This document shows, piece by piece, positions 6,884 to 15,806 of a DNA stretch of 64,000 bases; the stretch's first letter is position 1; every line of letters starts with the position of its first letter. The stretch lies in NCBI GenBank assembly GCA_905236985.1, contig CAJORF010000099.1, positions 22,380 through 86,379 of the forward strand, read 5' to 3'. Position numbers and translations under genes: made by a program. The notes beneath the pieces were generated by a model, which was not told the DNA's origin, did not search any database, and saw only the letters and a program-made list of their open reading frames with translations. This DNA is from an uncultured Bacteroidaceae bacterium (GTDB lineage: Bacteria; Bacteroidota; Bacteroidia; Bacteroidales; Bacteroidaceae).

Positions 6884-8186
6884 TCTTTCTCTTGATGCAA
6901 GCACCGAGGGCATTGAAGCGGCGTTCGATGTCCTCATAGCCTCGGTCAATCTGTTGGATGTTACTGATGGTACTTTCGCCTTCGGCGCTCATGGCTGCAA
7001 TGACCAGAGCGATACCCGCACGAATGTCAGGTGACGTCATGCGGCCTCCCCGCAGACGGATCTTGTTGTCATGCCCCACAACGACAGCGCGGTGTGGGTC
7101 ACAGAGGATGATCTGTGCACCCATATCAATGAGCTTATCCACGAAGAACAGACGGCTCTCAAACATCTTCTGATGGATGAGCACACTGCCGTTGGCCTGC
7201 GTGGAGACCACGAGCAGCACACTCAGCAAGTCGGGCGTGAGACCTGGCCAAGGTGCATCGCTGAACGTCATGAACGAGCCATCGATGAATGACTCTATCT
7301 CATAGTGGTCGTGGCAAGGAACATAGATGTGATCACCTTGTCGCTGAACGGAAATGCCCATGCGACGGAAGGTATAAGGGATGATGCCGAGGTCGTCGTA
7401 GCTGACATCCTTGATGAGAATGCCATCGCCGCACATCGCCGCCATACCGATGAATGATCCCACCTCAATCATATCGGGCAGGATGCGATGACCAGTGCCG
7501 TGCAGCTCACTGACGCCGTGTATGGTCAGCAGGTTGGAGGCGATGCCCTCAATGTGAGCACCCATCGCATTGAGCATCCGACAGAGCTGTTGGATATATG
7601 GCTCGCAGGCAGCGTTGTAGATGGTTGTCGTGCCCTGAGCGAGCACAGCAGCCATGATGATATTGGCCGTACCCGTGACTGAGGCTTCGTCCAAGAGCAT
7701 ATACGTTCCCTTGAGTCCGTTGGCAGTGATAGTGAACACACTGCGTTCGGCATCATAGCGGAACTTTGCGCCCAGCTTCTCCATACCAAGGAAATGCGTA
7801 TCGACGCGACGACGACCAATCTTGTCGCCCCCCGGCTTTGACACCAGTGCCTTGCCATAACGGGCAAGCAACGGCCCAAGGAACATGATACTGCCCCTCA
7901 GACGCGCCGAGCAGCTGAGGTAGTGATCACTCTCGAGATAGCTGAGATTCACTGCATCAGCCTGAAAGGTATAATCGCCTTTGCCGTTCTGAGTCACCTT
8001 GACGCCTATCTCCTGCAAGAGTTGGATCTGGTTGTTGACGTCAGCAATATCAGGGATATTCTGGATGCGCACAGGCTCGTCAGTCAACAAGGTCGCACAG
8101 AGCACCTGCAAGGCTTCGTTCTTGGCGCCCTGCGGTGTGATCTCTCCTGAGAGTCGGTGCCCGCCTTCGATCTGGAATGAACTCAT
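6876..8186 (-). CDS. murA: UDP-N-acetylglucosamine 1-carboxyvinyltransferase
   Basis: First committed step of peptidoglycan synthesis: enolpyruvyl transfer from PEP to UDP-GlcNAc in the cytoplasm. The 436-residue length is normal. The PxGAKNEAL motif (PQGAKNEAL) near residue 18 holds the substrate Lys and Asn. In the catalytic loop the family's usual PGGCxIG reads KPGGDKIGRRRVD, so Asp121 replaces the Cys that fosfomycin alkylates. The same change in Mycobacterium and Chlamydia gives intrinsic fosfomycin resistance with activity retained. It overlaps rimM by 8 bases and follows the DUF4290 gene. Confidence 0.96.
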   Translation of the reverse strand: MSSFQIEGGHRLSGEITPQGAKNEALQVLCATLLTDEPVRIQNIPDIADVNNQIQLLQEIGVKVTQNGKGDYTFQADAVNLSYLESDHYLSCSARLRGSIMFLGPLLARYGKALVSKPGGDKIGRRRVDTHFLGMEKLGAKFRYDAERSVFTITANGLKGTYMLLDEASVTGTANIIMAAVLAQGTTTIYNAACEPYIQQLCRMLNAMGAHIEGIASNLLTIHGVSELHGTGHRILPDMIEVGSFIGMAAMCGDGILIKDVSYDDLGIIPYTFRRMGISVQRQGDHIYVPCHDHYEIESFIDGSFMTFSDAPWPGLTPDLLSVLLVVSTQANGSVLIHQKMFESRLFFVDKLIDMGAQIILCDPHRAVVVGHDNKIRLRGGRMTSPDIRAGIALVIAAMSAEGESTISNIQQIDRGYEDIERRFNALGACIKRKND

Positions 8187-8193
8187 ACTTGTT

Positions 8194-8236
8194 CGTTTAA
8201 CGTTTAGCGTTTAATTATTGCGTTGAGCGTTTAACG
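8194..8236. repeat. Junction repeat, CGTTTAAC family
   Basis: Degenerate CGTTTAACGTTTAGCG units fill most of the gap between murA and the DUF4290 gene. Confidence 0.6.
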
Positions 8237-8248
8237 ACGAATTAGGCT

Positions 8249-8839
8249 TTAGCGTTTCCGTTTTTTCTTGCTGGCATTGCTACCCGGCAGATGACCATTG
8301 GCCACCGATGCAAAATGGAAATCCTCGGGGACGGCCACGTTGCCATCGGTGTAGCTCTTCACATCAGCCGCCACCTTACGCTCGTCCATCGCGTCGCGGT
8401 TCCAATTGTAGAGACTGCGTTTCATGTAGTTGGCCATCATTGCCATGAGCTCCTCGCGCTCGGGACCTTCAGGCAGATCCTTGAGCTTATGCATGAAACT
8501 CTCCGTCAGATGACCATAATGGCGGTAGCGGATGCGCTTCATCGGATATTTCAGGGGCTTGGGCCGCGACGTGATATCCTCTGGCTTAATGACCTCGAAG
8601 GGATAGTCGATGTCGAGCTGGTAATTGGAGAGGATGGCCAGCTGATCCCATAGCTTGTGCTCGTAGTCGGGCTGTTGGGAGTCGTTGGGATTCATCGTCG
8701 CCATGACAGCTATGATGCTCTCCGCACACTCCTGCCGTTCCTCCCTGTCTTCGATCAGTAGGCAGATATCGACCATCTCCTGTATGATGCGCCCGTATTC
8801 GGGCAGTATCATTTTCTCACGTTGGGTGTTATAAGTCAT
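8249..8839 (-). CDS. DUF4290 domain-containing protein
   Basis: A 196-residue soluble protein conserved in Bacteroidetes with no known function. The N-terminus (REKMILPEYGRIIQEMVD) and the LWDQLAILSNYQLDIDYPF segment match DUF4290. The C-terminus is a short basic tail, KKKRKR. It lies immediately upstream of murA on the same strand, the usual neighbourhood of this family, which hints at a link with envelope synthesis; that is inference only. No signal peptide or membrane segment is visible. Confidence 0.88.
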   Translation of the reverse strand: MTYNTQREKMILPEYGRIIQEMVDICLLIEDREERQECAESIIAVMATMNPNDSQQPDYEHKLWDQLAILSNYQLDIDYPFEVIKPEDITSRPKPLKYPMKRIRYRHYGHLTESFMHKLKDLPEGPEREELMAMMANYMKRSLYNWNRDAMDERKVAADVKSYTDGNVAVPEDFHFASVANGHLPGSNASKKKRKR

Positions 8840-8843
8840 ATAT

Positions 8844-8876
8844 TGATTTGACGATTTGACGATTTAACGATTTGAC
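8844..8876. repeat. Junction repeat, ACGATTTG family
   Basis: Four period-8 units of ACGATTTG/ACGATTTA between tsaB and the DUF4290 gene. Related copies lie at 9591-9650, 9761-9800 and 50944-50971. Confidence 0.65.
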
Positions 8877-8880
8877 AATA

Positions 8881-9582
8881 TCAGCTCTCATGCAGCAAGT
8901 CCTTTGGCTTGGTGGCGATGAAGTCCTTGAGGTAGAAGGGCTCGAAGTAAGCCACATCGACGGTTTCGCCGCGACTGAGGGCACGTGCTGCCAGCGGGTA
9001 CATGTGCTTGGCCAAAGGTTGAATGCCATCGAGGAAATGGGCATTGGGGTGAGTGATCACCTCGCGGCACTTGGCAGCCCCGTCGCCAAAGAAATAGACA
9101 GGGGCACGGTCGAGCCATTCCAGATAGGTGCCGGCATCAACGATGTCTGCCTGCACGGGACGCAGGGCTTTCAGTGCACGGTCATAGACAGCAGCATAGA
9201 CCTCCATTCGGCGGGCATCAATCATCGGCACAAAGAGTGCCTCATCGGGGATGTCATCGCGATAAAGAAGCAGAGGTACACAGAGCAGCTCCAACGTAGG
9301 CACCGCCACGAGGGGTACGCCACGACCGTAAGCTACACCCTTGGCCATCGATACACCGATGCGCAAACCCGTGTAGCTGCCCGGTCCCTGGCTCACGGCC
9401 ACCGCATCCAAGGGGATGGCGTGACTTTCGGCAAAGCTCAGTGCCTCCTCGACAAAGACACCGCAGCGCGTAGCGTGGTTAGGGCCGTCAGCATCGGTCT
9501 GTTCAAAGATGACGTGAGCATCCTCGCTCACCGCCACCGAACAAACCTTCGTGCTGGTTTCAATATGTAGGATACAAGACAC
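8881..9582 (-). CDS. tsaB: tRNA threonylcarbamoyladenosine biosynthesis protein TsaB
   Basis: Non-catalytic ASKHA-fold partner of TsaD in the t6A37 modification of ANN-decoding tRNAs. The 233 residues begin ILHIETSTKVCSVAV, and VSQGPGSYTGLRIGVSMAKG near residue 65 is the family signature. The start is GTG at 9580-9582; no ATG lies near enough to give the conserved N-terminus. The promoter region upstream is shared with divergent yicC. The TsaD, TsaC and TsaE genes are not in this window. Confidence 0.93.
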   Translation of the reverse strand: MSCILHIETSTKVCSVAVSEDAHVIFEQTDADGPNHATRCGVFVEEALSFAESHAIPLDAVAVSQGPGSYTGLRIGVSMAKGVAYGRGVPLVAVPTLELLCVPLLLYRDDIPDEALFVPMIDARRMEVYAAVYDRALKALRPVQADIVDAGTYLEWLDRAPVYFFGDGAAKCREVITHPNAHFLDGIQPLAKHMYPLAARALSRGETVDVAYFEPFYLKDFIATKPKDLLHES

Positions 9583-9809
9583 GCTAATTTACGATTTGAC
9601 GATTTACAATTGACTATTTGATGATTTACAATTAACGATTTGGGGCTGAAACAGCATTTACGGGTGCAAAGATAGGTATAATTTGCGATTTATGACTGAC
9701 AATTTACGATTTTTTATTACCTTTGCGCCCGAATTACGATGAAATCACATATCGTGTGTCGTAAAACCGTAAATCGTATAATTGTAAATCGTCAAATTGT
9801 CCAATCAAT
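9583..9809. promoter_or_regulatory. Divergent tsaB/yicC promoter region with inverted ACGATTTG repeats
   Basis: Holds a minus-strand -7 box TATCTTTG (9667-9674) for tsaB and a plus-strand TACCTTTG (9718-9725) for yicC. Both are flanked by period-8 repeat blocks, 9591-9650 and 9761-9800. The blocks share TGACGATTTACAATT in opposite orientations, so the promoter core sits between inverted arms. Confidence 0.6.
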
Positions 9810-10688
9810 ATGATTCTTTCCATGACAGGCTACGGCAAGGCTTCTGCCGAGTTCCGCGACAAGAAAATCACCGCCGAGATCAAATCAGTCAACAGCAAGG
9901 CACTTGACTTGCAGACGCGCATCGCTCCCATCTATCGCGAGAAGGAGATGGAACTGCGCAGCATGATATCCTTGGCTTTAGAGCGCGGTAAGGTGGATTT
10001 CAGCCTCTACATCGAGCGCGATGATTCCAACGCCGCAGCACCCATTAACCGCAGCATCCTGAAAAGCTATGTCGAACAGATTCGTGACATCGTCGATGAA
10101 TACGACCTCGATGAACCCGAGGAGCATTGGATGCCAACGCTTCTGCGACTGCCCGACGTGCTGACACGGACGGAGGTCGTCGAACTGACCGATGAGGAGT
10201 GGGCCGTGGCACGCGAGGCAGCTCAACAAGCCATCGACCATCTCATGGACTTCCGCCGTCAAGAGGGTGAAGCCTTGCAAGAGAAGTTCAACGAGAAGAT
10301 TGCCAACATCACCGAGCTCCTCGCACAGATCGAGCCCTACGAGCAGGCTCGCTTGGAGAAGATTCGCAGCCGCATCATTGACGGACTGAATAGCATACCA
10401 GAAGTGCAGGTGGATCGCAACCGCCTCGAACAGGAGATGATCTACTACATCGAGAAGCTCGACATCAACGAGGAGAAGCAGCGTCTGGCCAACCACCTCC
10501 GTTACTTCACTGAGACAATGGAAAGCGGTCACGGTCAGGGAAAGAAGCTCGGTTTCATCGCTCAGGAAATGGGACGCGAGATCAACACTACGGGCAGCAA
10601 GGCCAACATCGCTGAGATGCAGAACATCGTCGTGCGCATGAAGGACGAGTTAGAACAGATTAAGGAACAGGTATTGAATGTGATGTAA
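9810..10688 (+). CDS. YicC-family endoribonuclease
   Basis: A 292-residue member of the YicC/YloC family. E. coli YicC acts as an endoribonuclease that affects small-RNA turnover. The N-terminus MILSMTGYGKASAEF and the segment EIKSVNSKALDLQTRI are diagnostic. The C-terminal DUF1732 part contains GKKLGFIAQEMGREINTTGS, with the conserved glutamate and the N-T-x-GSK signature. gmk starts 2 bases after its stop and nadD follows, so this is a yicC-gmk-nadD operon, the usual order in Bacteroidetes. Confidence 0.93.
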   Translation: MILSMTGYGKASAEFRDKKITAEIKSVNSKALDLQTRIAPIYREKEMELRSMISLALERGKVDFSLYIERDDSNAAAPINRSILKSYVEQIRDIVDEYDLDEPEEHWMPTLLRLPDVLTRTEVVELTDEEWAVAREAAQQAIDHLMDFRRQEGEALQEKFNEKIANITELLAQIEPYEQARLEKIRSRIIDGLNSIPEVQVDRNRLEQEMIYYIEKLDINEEKQRLANHLRYFTETMESGHGQGKKLGFIAQEMGREINTTGSKANIAEMQNIVVRMKDELEQIKEQVLNVM

Positions 10689-10690
10689 TT

Positions 10691-11257
10691 ATGAGCAAAG
10701 TCATCATCTTCTGTGCTCCCAGCGGTAGCGGCAAGAGCACCATCATCAACAGTCTGATGCCCCGCGAGGAATTGAATCTGTCATTCTCCGTGTCAGCCAC
10801 GACCCGCCCGCCGCGCGGTCAGGAACGCGATGGCGTGGAGTACCTCTTTATGTCGCCCGAGCAGTTCCGCGAGCACATCGCCGACGACGATTTCATTGAA
10901 TTTGAGGAGGTCTATACCGATCGCTTCTATGGAACACTGAAGCAGCAGGTGGAGAAGCAGTTAGCTGCTGGACAGAACGTCATCTTCGATGTGGATGTGC
11001 ATGGTGGAGTGCGCCTGAAGGAATACTTCGGTGACCGTGCCCTCAGCCTCTTCATCCAGCCGCCCAGCATCGATGAGCTGCGTCGCCGTCTCGAAGGGCG
11101 GGCTACAGATGCACCTGAGGTCATTGAGCAACGTCTCGACCGCGCTGCCTACGAACTCTCCTTCGCTCCGCGCTTCGACCGCATAGTGATCAACGATAAC
11201 CTTGAGAAGGCGAAGGCCGAAGCTTACGAGCTCATTTCAGCTTTTCTCAACATCTAA
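10691..11257 (+). CDS. gmk: Guanylate kinase
   Basis: Cytoplasmic enzyme converting GMP and ATP to GDP and ADP. The 188 residues begin with the P-loop APSGSGKST (9-17). The GMP-binding region SVSATTRPPRGQERDGVEY follows near residue 36, and the lid Arg segment RLEGRATDAPEVIEQR is near 133. It starts 2 bases after the yicC stop, which implies coupling. Confidence 0.96.
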   Translation: MSKVIIFCAPSGSGKSTIINSLMPREELNLSFSVSATTRPPRGQERDGVEYLFMSPEQFREHIADDDFIEFEEVYTDRFYGTLKQQVEKQLAAGQNVIFDVDVHGGVRLKEYFGDRALSLFIQPPSIDELRRRLEGRATDAPEVIEQRLDRAAYELSFAPRFDRIVINDNLEKAKAEAYELISAFLNI

Positions 11258-11319
11258 TCCAGTATCTCCGCAACTTCCAGTTATTCCAGATATTCCATTT
11301 TTCCGGTATTCCCATTGAT

Positions 11320-11919
11320 ATGACCACAGGCTTATACGGCGGCAGCTTCAACCCCATTCACACAGGCCACATCGCTTTGGGGGAGTGGTTGACTCGTCAC
11401 GCTTTGGTTGACGAGTTGTGGTTTCTTGTCACGCCGCAGAACCCGCTGAAGCCCGCCTCGGGGCTCTTGGATGACGCTGCCCGTCTGCGATTGGCACGCT
11501 TGGCCATTGGCAGGCGCCGCCGCTTGCGCGTCTCAGATTTTGAGTTCCATCTGCCGCGTCCGTCGTATATGGTTCACACCTTGGAAGCCCTGCGCAAGAC
11601 ATACCCAGAGCGCGACTTTGTGCTCATCATCGGAGCCGACAACTGGCATCGTTTCCCTCAGTGGTATCAGTCCGATGAGATCCTTCGTCACCATCGTCTC
11701 ATCATCTATCCTCGCCCAGGTTATCCCATTGATGAAGCCGCATTGCCCGAGGGTGTCACGATGGTCAACACGCCACTCTATGACATCTCATCAACTCAAA
11801 TCCGCGAGGCCATAGCCAGCAATCCCACCTATAACGGCCTTGGCCTTGCTCCCCGCGTGTGGGCGGAAATCAAGGCCAAGGGCTATTATCTCATCTCACC
11901 ATCACCTTCTTGCCATTAA
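11320..11919 (+). CDS. nadD: Nicotinate-nucleotide adenylyltransferase
   Basis: Makes deamido-NAD from nicotinate mononucleotide and ATP. The 199 residues contain the nucleotidyltransferase motif GGSFNPIHTGH near the start and ISSTQIREAI near the end, in place of the family's ISSTxIR. The 62-base gap to gmk holds degenerate TATTCC units. The last 29 bases overlap the 3' end of the convergent GH43 gene, so the final residues SPSPSCH are encoded antisense to that gene's end. Confidence 0.94.
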   Translation: MTTGLYGGSFNPIHTGHIALGEWLTRHALVDELWFLVTPQNPLKPASGLLDDAARLRLARLAIGRRRRLRVSDFEFHLPRPSYMVHTLEALRKTYPERDFVLIIGADNWHRFPQWYQSDEILRHHRLIIYPRPGYPIDEAALPEGVTMVNTPLYDISSTQIREAIASNPTYNGLGLAPRVWAEIKAKGYYLISPSPSCH

Positions 11920-14743
11920 TGATGTAGATGCCGCGTTGAAGCGGTGTGCTGTTCGACATACGTCTGCCACTGAGGTCGAAGATGCCTTGAGAAGTGGTGA
12001 CAGGAGCATCCGCTTCGAGACCTTCGATGGCGGTGAAGTCAGTGCCTGTGCGACCTGCCATGATGGTGAGCAGTTTCACGTCCTGTGCAGAGAGCGCACG
12101 TTTATAGACAAGCAGGTCATCAATGTAGCAATCCGCTGAACCCCAGAAGGAGCCTGTACCGAGCTGCATATAAGACGCAGAACGCAGGAAGCTGAGCACT
12201 GCGCTGTAGGCGGCACTTCCGCCAAACGATTTCTGTGCTTTCTTCACGCCATCAACATAAAGGCTGACACCACTCGAAGTGATCGTGACGGTGACGAAAG
12301 CCCACTTATCCGTAGGCAGGTAGTTGGTTGCACCATTGTTGGGATGGTTGATGTCAAACCAGGTGGAGCCATTGTTGAAACCAATATAGGCGTTGCCCGT
12401 CATGAAGAGGCGCGCCGTAGCATCGTTAGCCTCATTGTTGGCAAAGCTCCAGATGGCATCCCAATGATTGTCGGAGGACATCTTCAGCCACATCGCAATG
12501 GTCATGCCACGCAGACTGGTCAGTCCCTTCAGCGGATTGTCCATCACCGTGTAGCTGGCATCTGCGCTGGCACCGAAGTACTGATGCACCACCGAACTTG
12601 CACGGTCAGCGTCGCGCCCAATGGTTGGTGCCGTGCCACTGCCCAATGCCTTGAATGTTGGTTTCTGTGTGCGGTCAATCTGATTGGGTGTAATCTTCGA
12701 CGTGAAAGGATAATGCGCTACGCAGTCAGTGAGGTAGTCGCCGTCGGGAAGGTCATCGTCGGCACCTGCTGTGACATTAAAGACCTGGGTATAAGTCACA
12801 TTATCGCAGGAGATGGTGCAGGCCAAGGTCACTGATGTGCTGTGATCAGGTACGGTGTAACGTCCTTTCGAAGAGATGACGTCTGGCTCGCTGCTGGTCC
12901 ATGTGATCTTGGCTCCGAGGTAAGGCGTGTCGGGCAGGTCGATGTTCGCGCTCACCGTCTGTCCGTCCTTCAGCGAGATGGTGTTGGCACGTGCAGTATA
13001 AGCCACAGCAAAGCGCGGGTCGATATGGTAAGCCCACAGCTGAACGCCGCACGAAGCGCCACTCTCAGCTGTCGCCGTGATGCCAATGGCAGGAATGTTG
13101 GTGCCATCGAGCGTCTGAGGAACGACAACGCCCTTGTAGGTTACTCCGCCCAGGGTCAGGGTGATATAGCCTGTGCCGTCAGTCATGCTCCAAGTGCCAG
13201 ACTTCGCACCCGTAATCCTGCCCTCAGCCGTCAGCTTGACGGTGATGGGTGTCACCTCCTCCATATTCTGATGATCCATCTTATACTTATGGATAAGTAC
13301 ATCGTAGCTGCCAGCCATTTCCTCTGCGGTGAAAGCACAGCCGCTCTTGATGCTCTCATTGTTGACCTCTTCGCCATCGAACTGGAAGGGAGCCGAGCAA
13401 AGCCAACCATTCTCGTTGAGGAACAATTGGCGCGTGCGCACCTGATGTCCGATCGTGCCGTCGTTGAACTTCGTGTGATAGATGACGAAGGAGCGACCGT
13501 TCTGATCCGTGATGGCACTGTTGTGTCCCTGTGCACACTCGCCCACCGTCTGTAAGCCCCAACCATTGTAAGCACCCATCAGCTTCATTCCACCGTTGGT
13601 CTGTGCGTTCTTGCCGAAGTTCAGCCAGTAGCGGTTGTGGTAACAGGCATCGAGATTAGCGGCATCGAGGTACTGTCCATCGGGCGTTGCAGAGCGGAAG
13701 ACGCGCATCTCATAGCCACCGTCGGGATCAAAACCACCATAGCTGAGGAAGAGGTAGTAGTAATCACCGATGTGCTTGATGTAGGGGCCTTCACCGCTGC
13801 TGTAGTAGCCGCCAGCGATGCGCTTGCCGAAGTATGGATCGGAGAGGGCGCGTCCCTGACCGTCGTTCTGAACGGGATAAGTGATGGTGTAGTCACGCAG
13901 ACCCGTCTGCTTGTCCAATTTCAGGATGAAGATACCGCCGCTCCATGAACCGTAAGCCAGCCACAACTCGCCTTCTTCATCGAAGAACACATTGGGGTCG
14001 ATGTCATTCGTCCAGTACTGTCCCCAGTCGCTGCCACGGTTGTAACGGGAAGGCAATGACGACTGTTCCCCGATGACCAGTTCGAGATCCGTTTTCTTCC
14101 ATGAGATCTCAGGCGTTGTCGTGTTGCGGAAACCGGAGTAGTGAACGGGACCTTGATAGACGTAAGGACCTGTGATGCGGTCAGCTGTCAGCAGCACGAT
14201 GACCGAGTGCCAGTTATCACCGTTCAAGCTCATATACATCATCCACTTGCCCGAATTGGGGTTGTAGAGCAGGTCGGGGGCCCACATCATCCCATCAATT
14301 TTCCAGTCCGCCTGGTCGCCGTGTGCCCAGTCCTTGGCATCGAATGGGCCGAATGTCACTTCCTGTGGTGAATCGCCGACGAGGGCAGTGACCGTCTTCG
14401 TCTGGTTGGTCGTGAAAGCATTGGAGTAGTGAGTGGATGTGACGGAGCCGTTGGCGTTGACGATGCCGAACAAGTTGCTGTTATCCACAGCAGCCCAGTT
14501 CACCATATTATCTGTAGAGCGCGCCCAGCCTCGATGCGAGCCAATGATAAAATAGGTCTTGCCTGTGGAATATACCACACTGGGGTCATGGACACTGGCC
14601 CAGGTGCGCGTCTTGGTTTTGTAAAGCGAGTTGATTTCGGATGCCGTCAGCTCGATGGTCTCTTGCGCGCAGATAGATGTAAAGGGCATGAGGGCCACGA
14701 CAAGCACCAAAAATGATGTCAGAAAATGTCTGTAAAGTTTCAT
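11891..14743 (-). CDS. Secreted GH43 endo-arabinanase-like enzyme with LamG and C-terminal tail
   Basis: A 950-residue secreted glycoside hydrolase. I start it at the ATG at 14743, which gives a clean signal peptide MKLYRHFLTSFLVLVVALM ending ICAQ; the longer frame to 15052 lacks one. The GH43 five-bladed propeller carries the expected acids: Asp in VHDPSVV (about residue 53), Asp in NDIDPNVFFDEEG, and the general acid in SGEGPYIKHIGDYYY. After it come an arabinanase accessory region, an atrophied Ig-like domain (ISLKDGQTVSANI) and a LamG-like domain (YPFTSKI). The C-terminus IFDLSGRRMS ... IINGKKVMVR is the tail typical of exported Prevotella proteins. It probably acts on arabinan outside the cell. 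Confidence 0.88.
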   Translation of the reverse strand: MKLYRHFLTSFLVLVVALMPFTSICAQETIELTASEINSLYKTKTRTWASVHDPSVVYSTGKTYFIIGSHRGWARSTDNMVNWAAVDNSNLFGIVNANGSVTSTHYSNAFTTNQTKTVTALVGDSPQEVTFGPFDAKDWAHGDQADWKIDGMMWAPDLLYNPNSGKWMMYMSLNGDNWHSVIVLLTADRITGPYVYQGPVHYSGFRNTTTPEISWKKTDLELVIGEQSSLPSRYNRGSDWGQYWTNDIDPNVFFDEEGELWLAYGSWSGGIFILKLDKQTGLRDYTITYPVQNDGQGRALSDPYFGKRIAGGYYSSGEGPYIKHIGDYYYLFLSYGGFDPDGGYEMRVFRSATPDGQYLDAANLDACYHNRYWLNFGKNAQTNGGMKLMGAYNGWGLQTVGECAQGHNSAITDQNGRSFVIYHTKFNDGTIGHQVRTRQLFLNENGWLCSAPFQFDGEEVNNESIKSGCAFTAEEMAGSYDVLIHKYKMDHQNMEEVTPITVKLTAEGRITGAKSGTWSMTDGTGYITLTLGGVTYKGVVVPQTLDGTNIPAIGITATAESGASCGVQLWAYHIDPRFAVAYTARANTISLKDGQTVSANIDLPDTPYLGAKITWTSSEPDVISSKGRYTVPDHSTSVTLACTISCDNVTYTQVFNVTAGADDDLPDGDYLTDCVAHYPFTSKITPNQIDRTQKPTFKALGSGTAPTIGRDADRASSVVHQYFGASADASYTVMDNPLKGLTSLRGMTIAMWLKMSSDNHWDAIWSFANNEANDATARLFMTGNAYIGFNNGSTWFDINHPNNGATNYLPTDKWAFVTVTITSSGVSLYVDGVKKAQKSFGGSAAYSAVLSFLRSASYMQLGTGSFWGSADCYIDDLLVYKRALSAQDVKLLTIMAGRTGTDFTAIEGLEADAPVTTSQGIFDLSGRRMSNSTPLQRGIYIINGKKVMVR

Positions 14744-14773
14744 AAACAGGGCATAAAGGAGTTTTTTGCAGGA

Positions 14774-14781
14774 CAAAGGTA
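14774..14781 (-). promoter_or_regulatory. -7 box for the GH43 gene
   Basis: The minus strand reads TACCTTTG about 30 bases upstream of the ATG at 14743. No clear -33 element is visible. Confidence 0.45.
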
Positions 14782-14852
14782 CGGCGTTTTGATGATTTTC
14801 CTTAACACTTTGCCCCCTTTTAACGTCATTTAATATAAATAAGGTGTAACTT

Positions 14853-14884
14853 TTTGGCGGTTTCCGTAAAAAACTATTCCTTTG
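14853..14884 (+). promoter_or_regulatory. Promoter of the OmpA-like lipoprotein gene
   Basis: TTTG at 14853-14856, a 20-base spacer, then TTCCTTTG at 14877-14884 (one base off TAnnTTTG). A leader of about 75 bases follows before the ATG at 14967. Confidence 0.55.
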
Positions 14885-14966
14885 CAGCGCAAATCCAGAG
14901 TAAATCGCCCATATAGCGCATCTGGATGATTTATCGCAACCATCTAAAACGAATAAAAGAACGACT

Positions 14967-15806
14967 ATGAAAAAAATCATCCTCCTGCTCACGGCAGGTC
15001 TTCTGCTGACCTCCTGCGCCAGCAAGAAGAAGTTCAAGGAGCTGCAGTCCAACTACAACTCCCTGCAGACCGAGTACCAAGCTGCTCAGGTCAAGCTCGC
15101 CGAGAACCGCGTCACCATTAAGTCGCTGGAAGAGCGCCTCGCCGATGCCAAGGCCGAGAACGAGAAGCTCTCAAAAGCGTATGCCGCACTGCAAGGCTCC
15201 TTTGACAAGAACCTCGAGCAGGGCAACGTGAACATCGCCAAGCTCGTCGATGAAATCAATGCCTCCAACAAGTTCATCAAGCAGCTCGTCGAGGCCAAGG
15301 ACAAGAGCGACAGCCTCAATGTCGTGCTCACCAACAATCTCACCCGCTCACTCTCCAAGGAGGAGCTGAAGGACGTCGATGTACAGGTGCTCAAGGGTGT
15401 GGTCTATATCTCGCTGGCCGACAATATGCTCTACAAGAGCGGCGACTATCAGATCAACGATCGCGCAGCTGAGACCTTGGAGAAGATTGCCAAGATCATC
15501 AATGACTACCGCGACTACGAAGTGCTTATCGAGGGCAACACCGATAATGTGCCTATCAGCCGCGAGAACATCCGTAACAACTGGGATCTTGCTGCACTCC
15601 GTGCATCCAGCGTCGTACAGGAACTGCAGAACCGCTATGGTGTTGACCCGAAGCGTCTGACAGCCGGCAGCCGTGGTGAGTACAATCCCATCGCCAGCAA
15701 CGACACTCCCGCTGGTCGTCAGCGTAACCGCCGCACCCAGATCATCATCACTCCGAAGCTCGACGAGTTCCTGGAGCTGATTGATCAGGCTCCCGCAGAG
15801 GAATAA
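14967..15806 (+). CDS. OmpA-family lipoprotein (peptidoglycan-binding)
   Basis: A 279-residue envelope lipoprotein. The lipobox LLTSC places the lipidated Cys at residue 17. Residues 22-105 are a heptad-rich coiled coil (YNSLQTEYQAAQVKLAENR and onward). The OmpA C-terminal domain begins near residue 150 and contains VLIEGNTDNVPIS and NWDLAALRASSVVQEL, with the Asp and Arg that hold diaminopimelate. It likely tethers the outer membrane to the cell wall. It has its own promoter. Its last 22 bases overlap the convergent FAD oxidoreductase gene. Confidence 0.92.
   Translation: MKKIILLLTAGLLLTSCASKKKFKELQSNYNSLQTEYQAAQVKLAENRVTIKSLEERLADAKAENEKLSKAYAALQGSFDKNLEQGNVNIAKLVDEINASNKFIKQLVEAKDKSDSLNVVLTNNLTRSLSKEELKDVDVQVLKGVVYISLADNMLYKSGDYQINDRAAETLEKIAKIINDYRDYEVLIEGNTDNVPISRENIRNNWDLAALRASSVVQELQNRYGVDPKRLTAGSRGEYNPIASNDTPAGRQRNRRTQIIITPKLDEFLELIDQAPAEE

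Noticed and set aside
6884..6949. Upstream extension of rimM into murA
   Set aside because: The 22 extra residues have no RimM similarity; the ATG at 6881-6883 fits the family start.
8194..9800. Short direct repeats considered as a CRISPR array
   Set aside because: Units are 7-8 bases, without 25-40 base direct repeats or spacers, and no cas genes are present.
14744..15052. Upstream extension of the GH43 frame by about 100 codons
   Set aside because: It runs through the divergent promoter region, and the ATG at 14743 gives a clean signal peptide.
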